64,000 nt of DNA from Devosia sp. (GTDB taxonomy: Bacteria > Pseudomonadota > Alphaproteobacteria > Rhizobiales > Devosiaceae): positions 310,001-374,000 of the forward strand of contig NZ_JANQAH010000007.1 in NCBI RefSeq assembly GCF_024707125.1, written 5' to 3'. The notes under the pieces are model-generated. The model had not been told where the DNA came from. It searched no databases and was given only the letters and a program-made list of their open reading frames with translations. A program made the translations under genes and the position numbers. Below are positions 49,940 through 59,514 of this stretch, in pieces. The stretch's first letter is position 1, and every line of letters starts with the position of its first letter.

Positions 49940-51295
49940 ATGGTAAATAAGTTCGTGACGGCGAGCGCGGTCGCCATTCTATTGGCGCTCGGGGCGACAG
50001 GCGGGGCACAGGCCCAGTCGATCACCCAGGCGTTGACCGCTGCCTATGATCACGCGCCGGACCTGCAGGCAGCTTTGCTTGAGGCGAAGGCCTCGGCCGA
50101 AAGCATTGCCCTGGCAAAATCGGCCAAGCTACCGACGATCGGCGCCTCGATCAGCGGCTCCGAGAGCTGGAGCCTCGTTGGCGGCCAATTCTCCGGCGGG
50201 CCCTCGATCACCACCGGCGTTTCCTACAATCAGACCATCTTTGACAACTTCAAGACAGAAGCGCAGATCGAGGCCGCCCGGGCTGCTGCCGAACTTGCCG
50301 AATATCAGATCCGCAATTCCGAGCAGAACGTCCTGCTCTCTGTTGTCCAAGCCTATATGAACGTGCTGAGTGGCCGGCAGCTCGTTGCCTTGCGCGAAGA
50401 GAACATCCGCTTCTTCCAGGCGCAGTTGCAGTCCGCTCAAGACCGACTGGACGTGGGTGAGGGCACGCGTATCGACGTCGCCCAGGCCCAGGCCCGCCTT
50501 GCCCAGGGCGAGGCGTCCTATCGTGCATCGCTCAGCACACTCGAAGTCAGTCAGGCGACCTTCCAGCGTCTCGTGGGCGTGCGCCCGCAGCAGCTCAATT
50601 CCACGCACAACTATGCGCGCCTCATTCCAAACTCCATCGACTCGGCTTTGGCCGAGGCCGAAGTCGGCCACCCGGCCATCATGATGTCCAAGGCCGCGAT
50701 CCGTGCTGCTCAGGCTGGTACTGACGCCGCGGAGGCCGCCTTCGGGCCAACTGCGTCGGTAACGGGGCAGGTGGGTAGCCGCTGGACCAATGGCGGCGTG
50801 ACCGATGGCCTCAGCGGCTCGGTCGGTTTCCAGGTTACTGTGCCGATCTATGCAGGCGGCGCCTTGGGTGCCAGCGTTCGCAAGGCCAACCTCGGCCAGA
50901 TCAAGTCCGAGGTGGAAGCCATGTCCACCTATGATCAGGTCCGCGAAGCCGTCATTTCCGCATGGGCGGGCATTCAGAGCGCTGACGCCCAGATTCAGGC
51001 CGCCCAGGCTGCCGTGCAGGCAGGCACCACGGTGCTGGACGGTACGATCCAGGAACGCGACCTCGGCACGAGCACGACGCTCGACGTGCTGAACTCGCAG
51101 GCCGAATTGACCAGCGCCAAGGAAGGGCTGATCAATGCCCAGACCTCGAAAGTGGTCGCGACCTTCTCGCTGCTTTCCGCCATGGGCCGTCTGACAGCGT
51201 CGAACCTTGGCCTGCCGGTCACCGTGAAATCGGCGGTCAACTATACGCAGGCTGTCGAGGACGTCTGGCAGGAACTGCGCACCGTCGCCGAGTAA
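49940..51295 (+). CDS. tolC: TolC family outer membrane channel protein
   Basis: 451 residues from ATG 49940. Signal peptide 1-26 (VTASAVAILLALGATGGAQAQ). Outer-membrane efflux repeats follow: long coiled-coil helices (AEYQIRNSEQNVLLSVVQAYMNVLSG, DRLDVGEGTRIDVAQAQARLAQGEA) and the mirror-image second half (VREAVISAWAGIQSADAQIQAAQAAVQAG, ERDLGTSTTLDVLNSQAELTSAKE). This is the channel for type I secretion and multidrug efflux. The upstream frame to 49862 is not used. Closed by a strong terminator at 51317. Confidence 0.92.
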   Translation: MVNKFVTASAVAILLALGATGGAQAQSITQALTAAYDHAPDLQAALLEAKASAESIALAKSAKLPTIGASISGSESWSLVGGQFSGGPSITTGVSYNQTIFDNFKTEAQIEAARAAAELAEYQIRNSEQNVLLSVVQAYMNVLSGRQLVALREENIRFFQAQLQSAQDRLDVGEGTRIDVAQAQARLAQGEASYRASLSTLEVSQATFQRLVGVRPQQLNSTHNYARLIPNSIDSALAEAEVGHPAIMMSKAAIRAAQAGTDAAEAAFGPTASVTGQVGSRWTNGGVTDGLSGSVGFQVTVPIYAGGALGASVRKANLGQIKSEVEAMSTYDQVREAVISAWAGIQSADAQIQAAQAAVQAGTTVLDGTIQERDLGTSTTLDVLNSQAELTSAKEGLINAQTSKVVATFSLLSAMGRLTASNLGLPVTVKSAVNYTQAVEDVWQELRTVAE

Positions 51296-51316
51296 TCTGC
51301 ACAACGAATCCAAGTC

Positions 51317-51349
51317 TTGTGGCCGGGCATGTCCCGGCCACAACTTTTT
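51317..51349 (+). terminator. Rho-independent terminator of tolC
   Basis: TTGTGGCCGGG and CCCGGCCACAA, a perfect 11-bp stem with a five-base loop, followed by CTTTTTG. It starts 22 bp after the stop codon. Confidence 0.88.
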
Positions 51350-51481
51350 GTGGAAGTTGGCCGGCGCGTCGTCCTGTGGATTCCTAAGCTGGGCAGAACG
51401 AGTTAAGGTGTCAGTAACGAATCGGGTTGGGTGGCATGCGGAAGCCCTCTCGAGCGTCGCGCATGAGTTTAAGAGGCACTT

Positions 51482-52276
51482 ATGAACAAGCCGGCCGCCA
51501 AAGAACCCTCCATGGACGAGATTCTGTCTTCCATCCGGCAGATCATTGCCGATGACGATGAGAGTGCCGCGCCGCGCCGTCCCTCCCTGCAGGTTGCTCC
51601 CGATCCGATGGAAGCTGTGAGCTTTGGTGCGGATCAGGACAATGAGCCGCTAGAGCTTTCGTCCGCGCAGATCGTTCCGGAAACGGAAGCGGCGGCCGAT
51701 ATGGGCTTTGATGCGCTGCTGGCCGATGCTCAGGCTGAGACCTCAGAGCAGGTTGAAGCTCCGGCCCTGGTTGTGCCGGATGACATCAGCTTCTCGCCCG
51801 CCGAGCCGGAATTGCCGAGTTTCAATCCTGCGCCGAGCGTCGTCGACGAAGTCGAAGCGATCGCCGAACCCGTATTTACGCCCGAACCAGAAGTTGAGGC
51901 CGCCCCCGTGCTTTCTGCCGTCAATATCGATGAAGACTTCTCCGTAGCCGAGACCGCGGCAGAACCGATCGCTTTCGCCCGCCCGTCCGTTGCGGCTGCC
52001 TCGCCGATGCCGGATGCAACGCTGAGCGCCGATATCGCAGACGGTCTCCTCGAAACGACCACGAAGGCCGCTATTCGCAGCTCGATCGACAAGCTTGGCG
52101 CCGCCGGCATTGGTGTTGTCCCGTCGCCTTCTCTCGGCAACGCAAATCTGACCATCGAAACCATGGTCCGCGAGATGCTTCGTCCGATCCTGAAGGAATG
52201 GCTGGACGAAAACCTGCCGTCCGTCGTCGAGCGCATGGTCGAGAAGGAAATCGCCCGCGTTGCACGCGGCGATTGA
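51482..52276 (+). CDS. DUF2497/PopZ-like pole-organising protein
   Basis: 264 residues. The N-terminal MNKPAAKEPSMDEILSSIRQIIADDD helix is followed by a long acidic, Pro/Ala-rich disordered middle and a C-terminal helical domain (LTIETMVREMLRPILKEWLDENLPSVVERMVEKEIARVA). This is the architecture of the PopZ family that forms polar microdomains and recruits chromosome-partition factors. The neighbour valS is the usual one. It follows the tolC terminator and is followed by a hairpin at 52289-52312. Confidence 0.85.
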   Translation: MNKPAAKEPSMDEILSSIRQIIADDDESAAPRRPSLQVAPDPMEAVSFGADQDNEPLELSSAQIVPETEAAADMGFDALLADAQAETSEQVEAPALVVPDDISFSPAEPELPSFNPAPSVVDEVEAIAEPVFTPEPEVEAAPVLSAVNIDEDFSVAETAAEPIAFARPSVAAASPMPDATLSADIADGLLETTTKAAIRSSIDKLGAAGIGVVPSPSLGNANLTIETMVREMLRPILKEWLDENLPSVVERMVEKEIARVARGD

Positions 52277-52288
52277 TTTCCCATATGA

Positions 52289-52312
52289 GGGGCAGGGCGC
52301 TTTTCCTGCCCC
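52289..52312 (+). terminator. Stem-loop after the PopZ-like gene
   Basis: GGGGCAGG and CCTGCCCC around GCGCTTTT, 13 bp after the stop codon. The following T-content is low, so it is a moderate candidate. Confidence 0.5.
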
Positions 52313-52411
52313 GTCGCAGTTGACCCTGCGACGCGCTTTTGCTTGAAGTTGCCAACCCTGATTGGGCCCGCCATGTTCTGCCTGGCGGGTCAATGTTGTT
52401 GCGAGTGACCT

Positions 52412-55165
52412 ATGCTTGAAAAGACCTACGAACCCGCTGCCGTGGAAAGCCGCATCTATGATGCCTGGCTCGACGCGAAGGCCTTCGCCGCAGGTGCGGG
52501 CGCAAAGCCGGGTGCCGAGACTTTCACCATTGTCATTCCGCCGCCCAACGTAACGGGCTCGCTTCATATCGGGCACGCGCTCAACAACACGATCCAGGAC
52601 ATTCTCATCCGCTTCAACCGCATGTTGAAGAAGGACGTGCTCTGGCAGCCGGGTACCGACCACGCCGGTATTGCCACCCAGATGATCGTCGAGCGCCAGC
52701 TTGCCGAAAAGCAGATGGATCGCCGTTCGATGGGCCGCGAGGCCTTTATCGACCGCGTGTGGGAATGGAAGTCCGAGAGCGGCGGCACCATCATGAACCA
52801 GCTCAAGCGCCTTGGCGCTTCGGCTGATTTCTCGCGCGAACGCTTCACCATGGGCGAGCGCGGCGCGGCTGATGACCAGATGGTGCAGGCCGTCACCAAG
52901 GTCTTCGTCGAGCTGCACAAGCGCGACCTGATCTATCGTGCCAAGCGCCTCGTGAACTGGCATCCGGGTCTTGAAACGGCCATTTCGGATCTCGAAGTCG
53001 AGAACATCGAGGTCAAGGGCCACATGTGGCACCTGCGCTATCCGCTGGCGGATGGCGTAACCTATCAGTTTCCGATCAAGGACGAGGAAGGCAACGTCAC
53101 CGGCCACGAGACGCGCGACTACATCATCGTCGCGACGACCCGTCCGGAAACGATGCTGGGCGACGTCGCTGTCGCCGTGCATCCGGAAGATGAGCGCTAT
53201 CAGTCGCTGGTCGGCAAGTTCATCGAACTGCCGCTCGTTGGTCGCCGCATCCCGGTTGTCGCCGACGAATATGCTGATCCGACCCTCGGCACCGGCGCAG
53301 TGAAGATCACGCCCGCTCACGACTTCAACGACTTCGAAGTTGGCGTGCGCGCCGGCGTCGAGCCGATCAACGTCTTCACGAGCCGTGGCGCCATCATCGA
53401 TGCCGATTTCATTCCCTCAAGGTACCGCGGTCTGGATCGGTTCGAGGCCCGCAAGGCCATCGTTGCGGACCTGACGGCCCTCGCCGAAGAAAACACCACG
53501 CGCGGTCTCGACCATATCGAAGACAAGAAGATCATGGTGCCGCATGACGAGAAATCCAAACTCGTCGTCATCGAGCCGTTCCTGACCGACCAGTGGTGGG
53601 TGAAGGCCGATGTGCTTGCTCAGCCGGCGCTGGCTTCGGTGCGCGAAGGCCGCACCAAGTTCGTGCCGCAGCAGTACGAAAACACCTATTTCGCCTGGCT
53701 CGAAAACATCAAGCCGTGGTGCATTTCGCGTCAGCTCTGGTGGGGCCACCAGATCCCGGCCTGGTACGGCCCGGACAATGAGGCCTTCGTCGCCTATAGC
53801 GAAGCCGAAGCGCAGGAAGCTGCGACCAAGCACTATGGCAAGGCCGTCGAACTGACCCGCGACCCGGACGTGCTCGACACCTGGTTCTCGTCGGCGCTGT
53901 GGCCGTTCTCGACGCTCGGTTGGCCGGATGAAACGGCTGAACTCAAGCGCTATTACCCGACCGACGTTCTGGTCACCGGCTTCGACATCATCTTCTTCTG
54001 GGTCGCCCGCATGATGATGATGGGCCTGGAATTCCTCGACGAGGAGCCGTTCCACACCGTCTACATGCATGCCCTGGTCCGCGACGAAAAGGGCCAGAAG
54101 ATGAGCAAAACCAAGGGGAACGTGATCGACCCCCTAAAGCTCGTCGATGAATATGGTGCCGATGCCACCCGCTTCACACTGGCCGCTATGGCAGCGCAGG
54201 GCCGCGACCTGAAGCTCGCCATTTCGCGCGTCGAGGGCTATCGCAACTTCGTCACCAAGCTCTGGAACGCCGCGCGCTTCCTCGAAATGAACGAATGCCG
54301 CCGCGTCGAAGGCTTTGACCCCAAGGCCAACAAGCTGGCGCTCAATCGCTGGATCGTCGGCGCGACCGTCCGCGCACTCGCGAGCGTCCGCCAGGGCATC
54401 GAGGACTACAAGTTCAACGAGTCCGCCAACAATGCCTATGACTTCGTCTGGGGTACGTTCTGCGATTGGTATGTCGAATTCGCCAAGCCGGTGTTCAACG
54501 GCGAGGACGAGGCGGCCAAGGCGGAAACGCGAGCAACCGCTGCCTGGGCGCTCGATCAGATCCTGATCATGCTCCACCCGATGATGCCTTTCGTCACCGA
54601 AGAGCTGTGGGCCGAAACCGGCAAGGCCGGGCCGAAGCGCGACAACCTGCTCATCCTCACCGAATGGCCGACCTATCAGGGTCTTGAGGACGCAGCGGCC
54701 GATGCGGAACTGGCATGGCTCATCGACGTCATTTCCAATGTTCGCTCGGTGCGCGCCGAAATGAACGTGCCGGCCGGCGCCAAGCTGCAGCTGGTCGTGA
54801 CCGGGGCGGGCGAGCAGACACTGGCGCGTCTCGTCGCCGGCACCTCGCTGATCACACGTCTGGCCCGTCTTGAGCAGATTTCGCCGCAGAACCAGGTGCC
54901 GGGCGAGTCCGCCCAGTTCGTGGTTGGCGATGCCACCTACGCTCTGCCGCTGGCTGGTGTGATCGACATCGCCGCCGAAAAGTCCCGCCTCGAAAAGGAA
55001 GTGGGCAAGCTCGACGGCGAAATCACTGGCGTGGACAAGAAGCTCGGCAATGAGCAGTTCGTTTCGAAGGCACCGGAAGAAGTGATTGAGGAGCAGAAGG
55101 CCCGTCGCGAAGCAGCGGTCGACCGGCGCCAGAAGATCCTCGAAGCTCTGAAGCGCCTGAGCTGA
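52412..55165 (+). CDS. valS: Valyl-tRNA synthetase
   Basis: 917 residues, class I synthetase. HIGH motif GSLHIGHAL near residue 50; long editing insert (TTRPETMLGDVAVAVHPED); KMSKS motif QKMSKTKGNV near 560; helical anticodon domain; and a C-terminal coiled coil (SRLEKEVGKLDGEITGVDKKL) typical of ValRS. It starts at ATG 52412, preceded by GCGAG. The CorA-type gene begins 4 bp after its stop, probably cotranscribed. Confidence 0.96.
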   Translation: MLEKTYEPAAVESRIYDAWLDAKAFAAGAGAKPGAETFTIVIPPPNVTGSLHIGHALNNTIQDILIRFNRMLKKDVLWQPGTDHAGIATQMIVERQLAEKQMDRRSMGREAFIDRVWEWKSESGGTIMNQLKRLGASADFSRERFTMGERGAADDQMVQAVTKVFVELHKRDLIYRAKRLVNWHPGLETAISDLEVENIEVKGHMWHLRYPLADGVTYQFPIKDEEGNVTGHETRDYIIVATTRPETMLGDVAVAVHPEDERYQSLVGKFIELPLVGRRIPVVADEYADPTLGTGAVKITPAHDFNDFEVGVRAGVEPINVFTSRGAIIDADFIPSRYRGLDRFEARKAIVADLTALAEENTTRGLDHIEDKKIMVPHDEKSKLVVIEPFLTDQWWVKADVLAQPALASVREGRTKFVPQQYENTYFAWLENIKPWCISRQLWWGHQIPAWYGPDNEAFVAYSEAEAQEAATKHYGKAVELTRDPDVLDTWFSSALWPFSTLGWPDETAELKRYYPTDVLVTGFDIIFFWVARMMMMGLEFLDEEPFHTVYMHALVRDEKGQKMSKTKGNVIDPLKLVDEYGADATRFTLAAMAAQGRDLKLAISRVEGYRNFVTKLWNAARFLEMNECRRVEGFDPKANKLALNRWIVGATVRALASVRQGIEDYKFNESANNAYDFVWGTFCDWYVEFAKPVFNGEDEAAKAETRATAAWALDQILIMLHPMMPFVTEELWAETGKAGPKRDNLLILTEWPTYQGLEDAAADAELAWLIDVISNVRSVRAEMNVPAGAKLQLVVTGAGEQTLARLVAGTSLITRLARLEQISPQNQVPGESAQFVVGDATYALPLAGVIDIAAEKSRLEKEVGKLDGEITGVDKKLGNEQFVSKAPEEVIEEQKARREAAVDRRQKILEALKRLS

Positions 55166-55169
55166 CAAC

Positions 55170-56177
55170 ATGGACGGCAGCCCGAAGCAGCCCAGCGACC
55201 GCGCCCAGCATAACGGTCTCGTAGGTGTCGGCGCCGTCCTCGTTTTCGACGGCGAAGGCGGCATGAAGCGGTACGAACCGAGCGAGATACCGCCGGTCGT
55301 GCCGCCGCGCGGCTTCAAGCTGGTTGTCGGTAATTCCAAGGCGCCCGAATTCAAGCTCTGGCTGCGCGGGGAGCTTGGCGAGTTCAATTCGGGGCTTCTT
55401 ACGTCGCCAACTTCGCGAGCGCGATGCACCGTCATGGATGATCGGGCATTGGTGATGTTGCGTGTGGTTCGCCCGGGCGCCGCACCGCATGATGTTGGTC
55501 GTCAGTTCCTCACATTGTGGATCGAACAAGGCCGCGTCATCATCGCGTCAGAGCTCAACATTCTGGATTTCCTCGGCATGTCCAAATGGGAGCAGGCGGT
55601 CCATGCTCCGGTGTCGCCGGCTGATTTGATTGCGCGCCTGGCGCTGCGGGCCACTGACCGGTTGGAACCGCTGATCGAAATGCTGGGCGATCGGCTCGAT
55701 GAAGTCGAAGAGACCCTGATCACCCATCGCACGGAAAAGGCGCAGGACAATCTTGAGCACCTGCGCCGGACGCTCATCAACTTCCGCCGCCTCGTCTGGC
55801 CGCAGCGCGATGCGCTGACGACACTGGAAATCGAGGACTTATCCTTTTTCTCGGACCGGGACCGGTTGCGCTTGCGCGACGCGGCCATGCGCACGGCTCG
55901 CATTGGCGATGAACTGCAGGCCCTCTCTGAACGCGCAGTGCTGGTGCACGAAGAAATCGTCGACGACCGCGCCGAACAAATGAACCGGACCATGCTGCTG
56001 CTGGCGGCCGTGACGGTGGTGTTTTCACCACTGACCCTTATCAGCGGCATGCTCGGCATGAACGTCTCCGGAATTCCCTTGGCAGAGTTCGGCGGGGCGT
56101 TCTGGGTGGTTTGCGCCATCCTGATCGTGCTTGCCGGTGGGCTTGTCTGGTGGATGCGCAAAAGCCGTCTGTTCTAG
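55170..56177 (+). CDS. CorA/ZntB family divalent cation transporter
   Basis: 335 residues. Large N-terminal cytoplasmic domain (to about 270), then two C-terminal helices (MLLLAAVTVVFSPLTLISGMLGMNV and WVVCAILIVLAGGLVWWM) with the gating motif GMNVSG between. The sequence is closer to ZntB-type transporters than to classic CorA because the YGMNF motif is changed. Transports Zn2+ or Mg2+, direction not certain. It follows valS and converges on the exporter gene, with a palindrome in between. Confidence 0.85.
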   Translation: MDGSPKQPSDRAQHNGLVGVGAVLVFDGEGGMKRYEPSEIPPVVPPRGFKLVVGNSKAPEFKLWLRGELGEFNSGLLTSPTSRARCTVMDDRALVMLRVVRPGAAPHDVGRQFLTLWIEQGRVIIASELNILDFLGMSKWEQAVHAPVSPADLIARLALRATDRLEPLIEMLGDRLDEVEETLITHRTEKAQDNLEHLRRTLINFRRLVWPQRDALTTLEIEDLSFFSDRDRLRLRDAAMRTARIGDELQALSERAVLVHEEIVDDRAEQMNRTMLLLAAVTVVFSPLTLISGMLGMNVSGIPLAEFGGAFWVVCAILIVLAGGLVWWMRKSRLF

Positions 56178-56185
56178 GCGTGCTG

Positions 56186-56208
56186 TCCCTCCCCAGTGGG
56201 GAGGGACA
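56186..56208. terminator. Palindrome between CorA/ZntB and the ABC exporter
   Basis: GTCCCTCCCC and GGGGAGGGAC around AGT, between two convergent genes, so a bidirectional terminator is likely. The sequence shares the CCCTCCCC core with the large inverted repeat at 17116-17238. Confidence 0.6.
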
Positions 56209-56220
56209 TTGGCAAGAGGC

Positions 56221-58047
56221 CTAGATGCTGGCCTGGACTGCCTGAAGGCGAGCGTAGTAGCCGTTTGCCGCCATCAGCTCATCATGCCGGCCTTGCTCCA
56301 CGATCCCATCCTCGGTGAGCACGAGAATGCGGTCGGCATTGCGCACAGTGGTTAGCCGGTGCGCGATCACTACGGTTGTGCGGCCCTTGGCGAGCGATTG
56401 CAGCGCCATCTGCACCGCCCGTTCGCTTTCATTGTCGAGCGCGCTAGTCGCCTCATCGAAGATGAGGATAGCCGGGTCCTTGAGGAAAGCACGGGCGATG
56501 GTCAGGCGCTGCTTTTGCCCACCCGACAACTTCACCCCACGCTGCCCGACATCGGTGTCATAGCCTTGTGGTAGGGCCATGATGAAGTCGTGGGCATTGG
56601 CAGCTTTCGCGGCGGCAAATACGTCATCGTCACCAGCGTTCGGACGGCCATAGCGCAGGTTCTCGGCCACCGTGCCCGAGAACAGGTAGGTGTCCTGTTG
56701 CACGACACCGATCTGGCGCCGGAGCGAGGCCAGTTCGAAATCGCGGATATCCTGACCGTCTATCGTGATGCCCCCGCTTTCCACCTCGTAGAACCGCGGG
56801 ATGAGCGCGCAGAGCGTGCTTTTGCCGACCCCGGATGGACCAACCAGGGCCACGAACTCGCCGGGAGCAATATCGATGTTCAGTTTTGAAAACACCGTCC
56901 TGCCATCGCCGTAGCCGAAGCCGACGTCGTTGAAGCGGATGTTGCCGTTGAAATGTGGGGCAGGGCGGGCATGCGGTGCATCCACGATATCAGGAACCTG
57001 TTCGAGGATTTCCATGACGCGCGTGAACCCGGTGGACCCTTCCTGCCAGAGCCGGACGATATTGGCGAGGCGGTTCACCGGATCGACCAGAACGCCGACG
57101 CAGAGCAGGAACGTCAGCAGGTCGGGCACCGACATGTCTGCGGCAAGGATCCGCATGGCGCCGGCGATGATCACGATGATCGTCACCAGATGGACGAAGA
57201 CCTCCATCCCCACGAAGAACCATGTCTCGCTGCGATAGCCATCCTTGCGGCTTTCGACAAAGGTGCGGTTTTCCGCCTCAAACCGGGCGAGCTCAAAACC
57301 CTCATTGGCGAAGGATTGCACCACGCGAATGCCGCCCAGAGCATCCTCGACCCGCTCATTGACCGAGGCGATCTTCTCCCTGCTCAGTGCCAGCGCCTTG
57401 TTCATGCGTCGGTTGAAGTAGAGCGCATAAACCACTGCAACCGGAAGAAGGATGGCGATGTAACCCGTCAGGGTCGCATCGATGAAGAACAGCACGGTGA
57501 GCGCACCAGTGAACTTCAGGAGGCCAATGGCGATATCCTCCGGCCCATGGTGGAACATTTCCCCCAGAGCGAAGGTGTCATTGGTGATCCGGCTCATCAA
57601 TTGCCCGACACGGCTACGGTCGTAAAAGCCGAAAGAGAGCTTTTGGCAGTGCTCGAACAGCTCCCGCCGCACGTCGGCCTCGATGCGCGCGCCCATGGCG
57701 TGGCCCTGATAGTCGACAAAAAACGTTGCGCCGGCCTGGGCAATGAGCACCAGAACCATGACACCGCCCATGGCGAAGATCTGCGAGAGCGCCTCGCCGC
57801 TGTCGTCGAGGATCAGCAGCCGCGTCGTGACATAGTTGGCGCAGAGCGGCAAAGCGATCGCCGTTGCCGCGATCAGCGCTGCGCAGACAAGGTCCATGAC
57901 CAGCAAGTGCCGGTAGGGCCGATAATAAGAGACAAATTTGCGAGCCCGTTGAAAGCCGGGCCGCGCGAAGAAGTCGGAAAGGGTGTCGCGAAGAGAGCGG
58001 CTAGTGTTGTCCGGGCGCGCTTCTTCCGAGGAGTTTTTCGAATGCAT
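56221..58047 (-). CDS. ABC exporter, MsbA/multidrug type (fused permease-ATPase)
   Basis: 608 residues: a six-helix permease (about 45-330) fused to an ATPase with Walker A VGPSGVGKST, signature KLSGGQKQR, Walker B ILIFDEATSALD and switch VIAHRLTT. A hydrophilic start (MHSKNSSEEARPDN) precedes the first helix. Proteins of this kind export lipids, lipid A precursors, or drugs; the sequence does not decide. Transcribed leftward and convergent with the CorA-like gene; upstream is a long non-coding region. Confidence 0.87.
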   Translation of the reverse strand: MHSKNSSEEARPDNTSRSLRDTLSDFFARPGFQRARKFVSYYRPYRHLLVMDLVCAALIAATAIALPLCANYVTTRLLILDDSGEALSQIFAMGGVMVLVLIAQAGATFFVDYQGHAMGARIEADVRRELFEHCQKLSFGFYDRSRVGQLMSRITNDTFALGEMFHHGPEDIAIGLLKFTGALTVLFFIDATLTGYIAILLPVAVVYALYFNRRMNKALALSREKIASVNERVEDALGGIRVVQSFANEGFELARFEAENRTFVESRKDGYRSETWFFVGMEVFVHLVTIIVIIAGAMRILAADMSVPDLLTFLLCVGVLVDPVNRLANIVRLWQEGSTGFTRVMEILEQVPDIVDAPHARPAPHFNGNIRFNDVGFGYGDGRTVFSKLNIDIAPGEFVALVGPSGVGKSTLCALIPRFYEVESGGITIDGQDIRDFELASLRRQIGVVQQDTYLFSGTVAENLRYGRPNAGDDDVFAAAKAANAHDFIMALPQGYDTDVGQRGVKLSGGQKQRLTIARAFLKDPAILIFDEATSALDNESERAVQMALQSLAKGRTTVVIAHRLTTVRNADRILVLTEDGIVEQGRHDELMAANGYYARLQAVQASI

Positions 58048-58660
58048 GAACGATCATGTCCTGATGAATTTCCGTGTGGTTGATCGGGAACAGGATCGCT
58101 TTCATTTCGAACTCCTATATGCGGCGCAAAAGCCGCCGAAGTATGGGTGCTTCGCGCCTCTTTCACAACGCTGTGTTCGTCCCGGCCAATCAGGCTCTGG
58201 ACCTCTGTGACGAATTGGCAACAGCACCCGGGATTCACTGCGGCGCCCCGCGGCATAAAGAATTTGGCGATGTTTCCCGCCACAATCTCATCTTAAACGA
58301 GATGGCTAGGCATTCGGGGGCGGGTGTCGGCAATTCGGGGATGGAGCCGCCGGGCTTCGTCTTTGACCTGTCTGTGGCGCGCCTGACTGCTTGAAAATAG
58401 GCGGGAATCCGCCAGTTCTTGGTGAGCACGTGCGCAGACAGGATACGATCAGTTCCAGATATTTGAGCGGCCTGGTGGCCGTCGGCGGTGCCCGCGGGGA
58501 TGTGATGTCCTCGGCTCAAATCCTGCCGCAATGCGAGTTTACCAAAACTTCACACTTCGCTTTTCCTCAGCCGGCATCGGGGTCAAATTCCTCGCGTATG
58601 CCGGTCGAACAGCAGATATTTGTAGCACCCGCCCATGCCGTTATGGGCAAAAGGAGTAAG
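58048..58660. other. 613 bp without a supported gene
   Basis: Between the exporter start and the Sel1-repeat gene. Open frames exist on both strands (such as 58235-58531 on minus), but none has a good ribosome-binding site or family-like sequence. GC is lower than in the coding parts. It presumably holds two divergent promoters; I see no clear palindrome or riboswitch. Confidence 0.5.
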
Positions 58661-59470
58661 ATGCGGAAATCGCCGGCTTTTTATCTGGCATCCGCGGTAA
58701 CCGGACTTGCGCTGTCGGTTCTGACAGCAGCGATCCCCGCACAGGCACAGACAGCGGCCGAAGCCGCGCTCGATCTAGCCAATATGCTGGACGGCGCTGG
58801 CGGCGGCGTGTCTGGCGATGCCTATCTTTCCGCGCTTGAAAATGCGGCCGCTGCTGGCCAGCCCATGGCCATGTGGCAGCTTGGGACCATGTATGAAAAT
58901 GGCGAGGGCGTTGCCAAGGACCCTGCAAAGGCCTTTGGCTATTTTGCCCAGATCGCCAATCAGCACGCCGATGCGGCGCCGCGTGGCGTCGAGTCCGATA
59001 TCGTCGCGCAGTCTTTTGTGAAGATGGGCGACTACTATCGCCAAGGCGTGCCCGATGCCGGCATTCCGGCGGATGTCGAGCGCTCGCATGCGCTGCTGCT
59101 CCATGCCGCCACCTATTTTGGTGATGCCGATGCCCAGTACCGCGTTGGCCTGCTTTATCTGCAGGACGAAGGCTTGGGCGTAAATCCACTGCAAAGCGCC
59201 CGCTGGTTTTCGCTTGCCGCTCGCAAGGGCCACTGCCTGGCGCAGGCCCGCCTCGGCGACCTGCTCTTTACCGGCATGGAAGGCATCGAGGCCCAGCCGA
59301 TCGAAGGGTTGATGTGGCTGAACCTGTCCCACGACCGTTGCCGCGGCACCGCCGATCAGGCTCAAGTCGATGAGCTGCTTAACCGGGCATCGTCAATGGC
59401 GCGGCCCGAGGATCGCGCCAATGCAGCAGCGCTAGCCGAGTCCATCGCACCGCAGTTCGCCGATTTCTGA
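58661..59470 (+). CDS. Sel1-repeat periplasmic protein, ExoR-like
   Basis: 269 residues from ATG 58661, which has AAAGGAG about 7 bases ahead. Signal peptide 1-30 (SAVTGLALSVLTAAIPAQAQ). Sel1-type repeats run through the protein (MWQLGTMYENGEGVAKDPAKAF, YRVGLLYLQDEGLGVNPLQSAR, ARLGDLLFTGMEG). ExoR, a negative regulator of the ExoS-ChvI system, has the same length, signal peptide and repeat content in rhizobia. Identity is not proven; other Sel1 proteins share these features. The longer frame from 58391 is not used. Confidence 0.75.
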   Translation: MRKSPAFYLASAVTGLALSVLTAAIPAQAQTAAEAALDLANMLDGAGGGVSGDAYLSALENAAAAGQPMAMWQLGTMYENGEGVAKDPAKAFGYFAQIANQHADAAPRGVESDIVAQSFVKMGDYYRQGVPDAGIPADVERSHALLLHAATYFGDADAQYRVGLLYLQDEGLGVNPLQSARWFSLAARKGHCLAQARLGDLLFTGMEGIEAQPIEGLMWLNLSHDRCRGTADQAQVDELLNRASSMARPEDRANAAALAESIAPQFADF

Positions 59471-59479
59471 GAACACATA

Positions 59480-59503
59480 GCCGCAGCGACCTAGCGCTGC
59501 GGC
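59480..59503 (+). terminator. Hairpin between the Sel1 gene and the SPOR gene
   Basis: GCCGCAGCG and CGCTGCGGC around ACCTAG, 9 bp after the Sel1 gene stop and 11 bp from the stop of the convergent SPOR gene. Likely bidirectional. Confidence 0.6.
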
Positions 59504-59514
59504 ATCAAAAACCC

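Noticed and set aside
58235..58531. 98-codon minus-strand frame in the intergenic region
   Set aside because: No ribosome-binding site, no motif and unusual composition; treated as non-coding.
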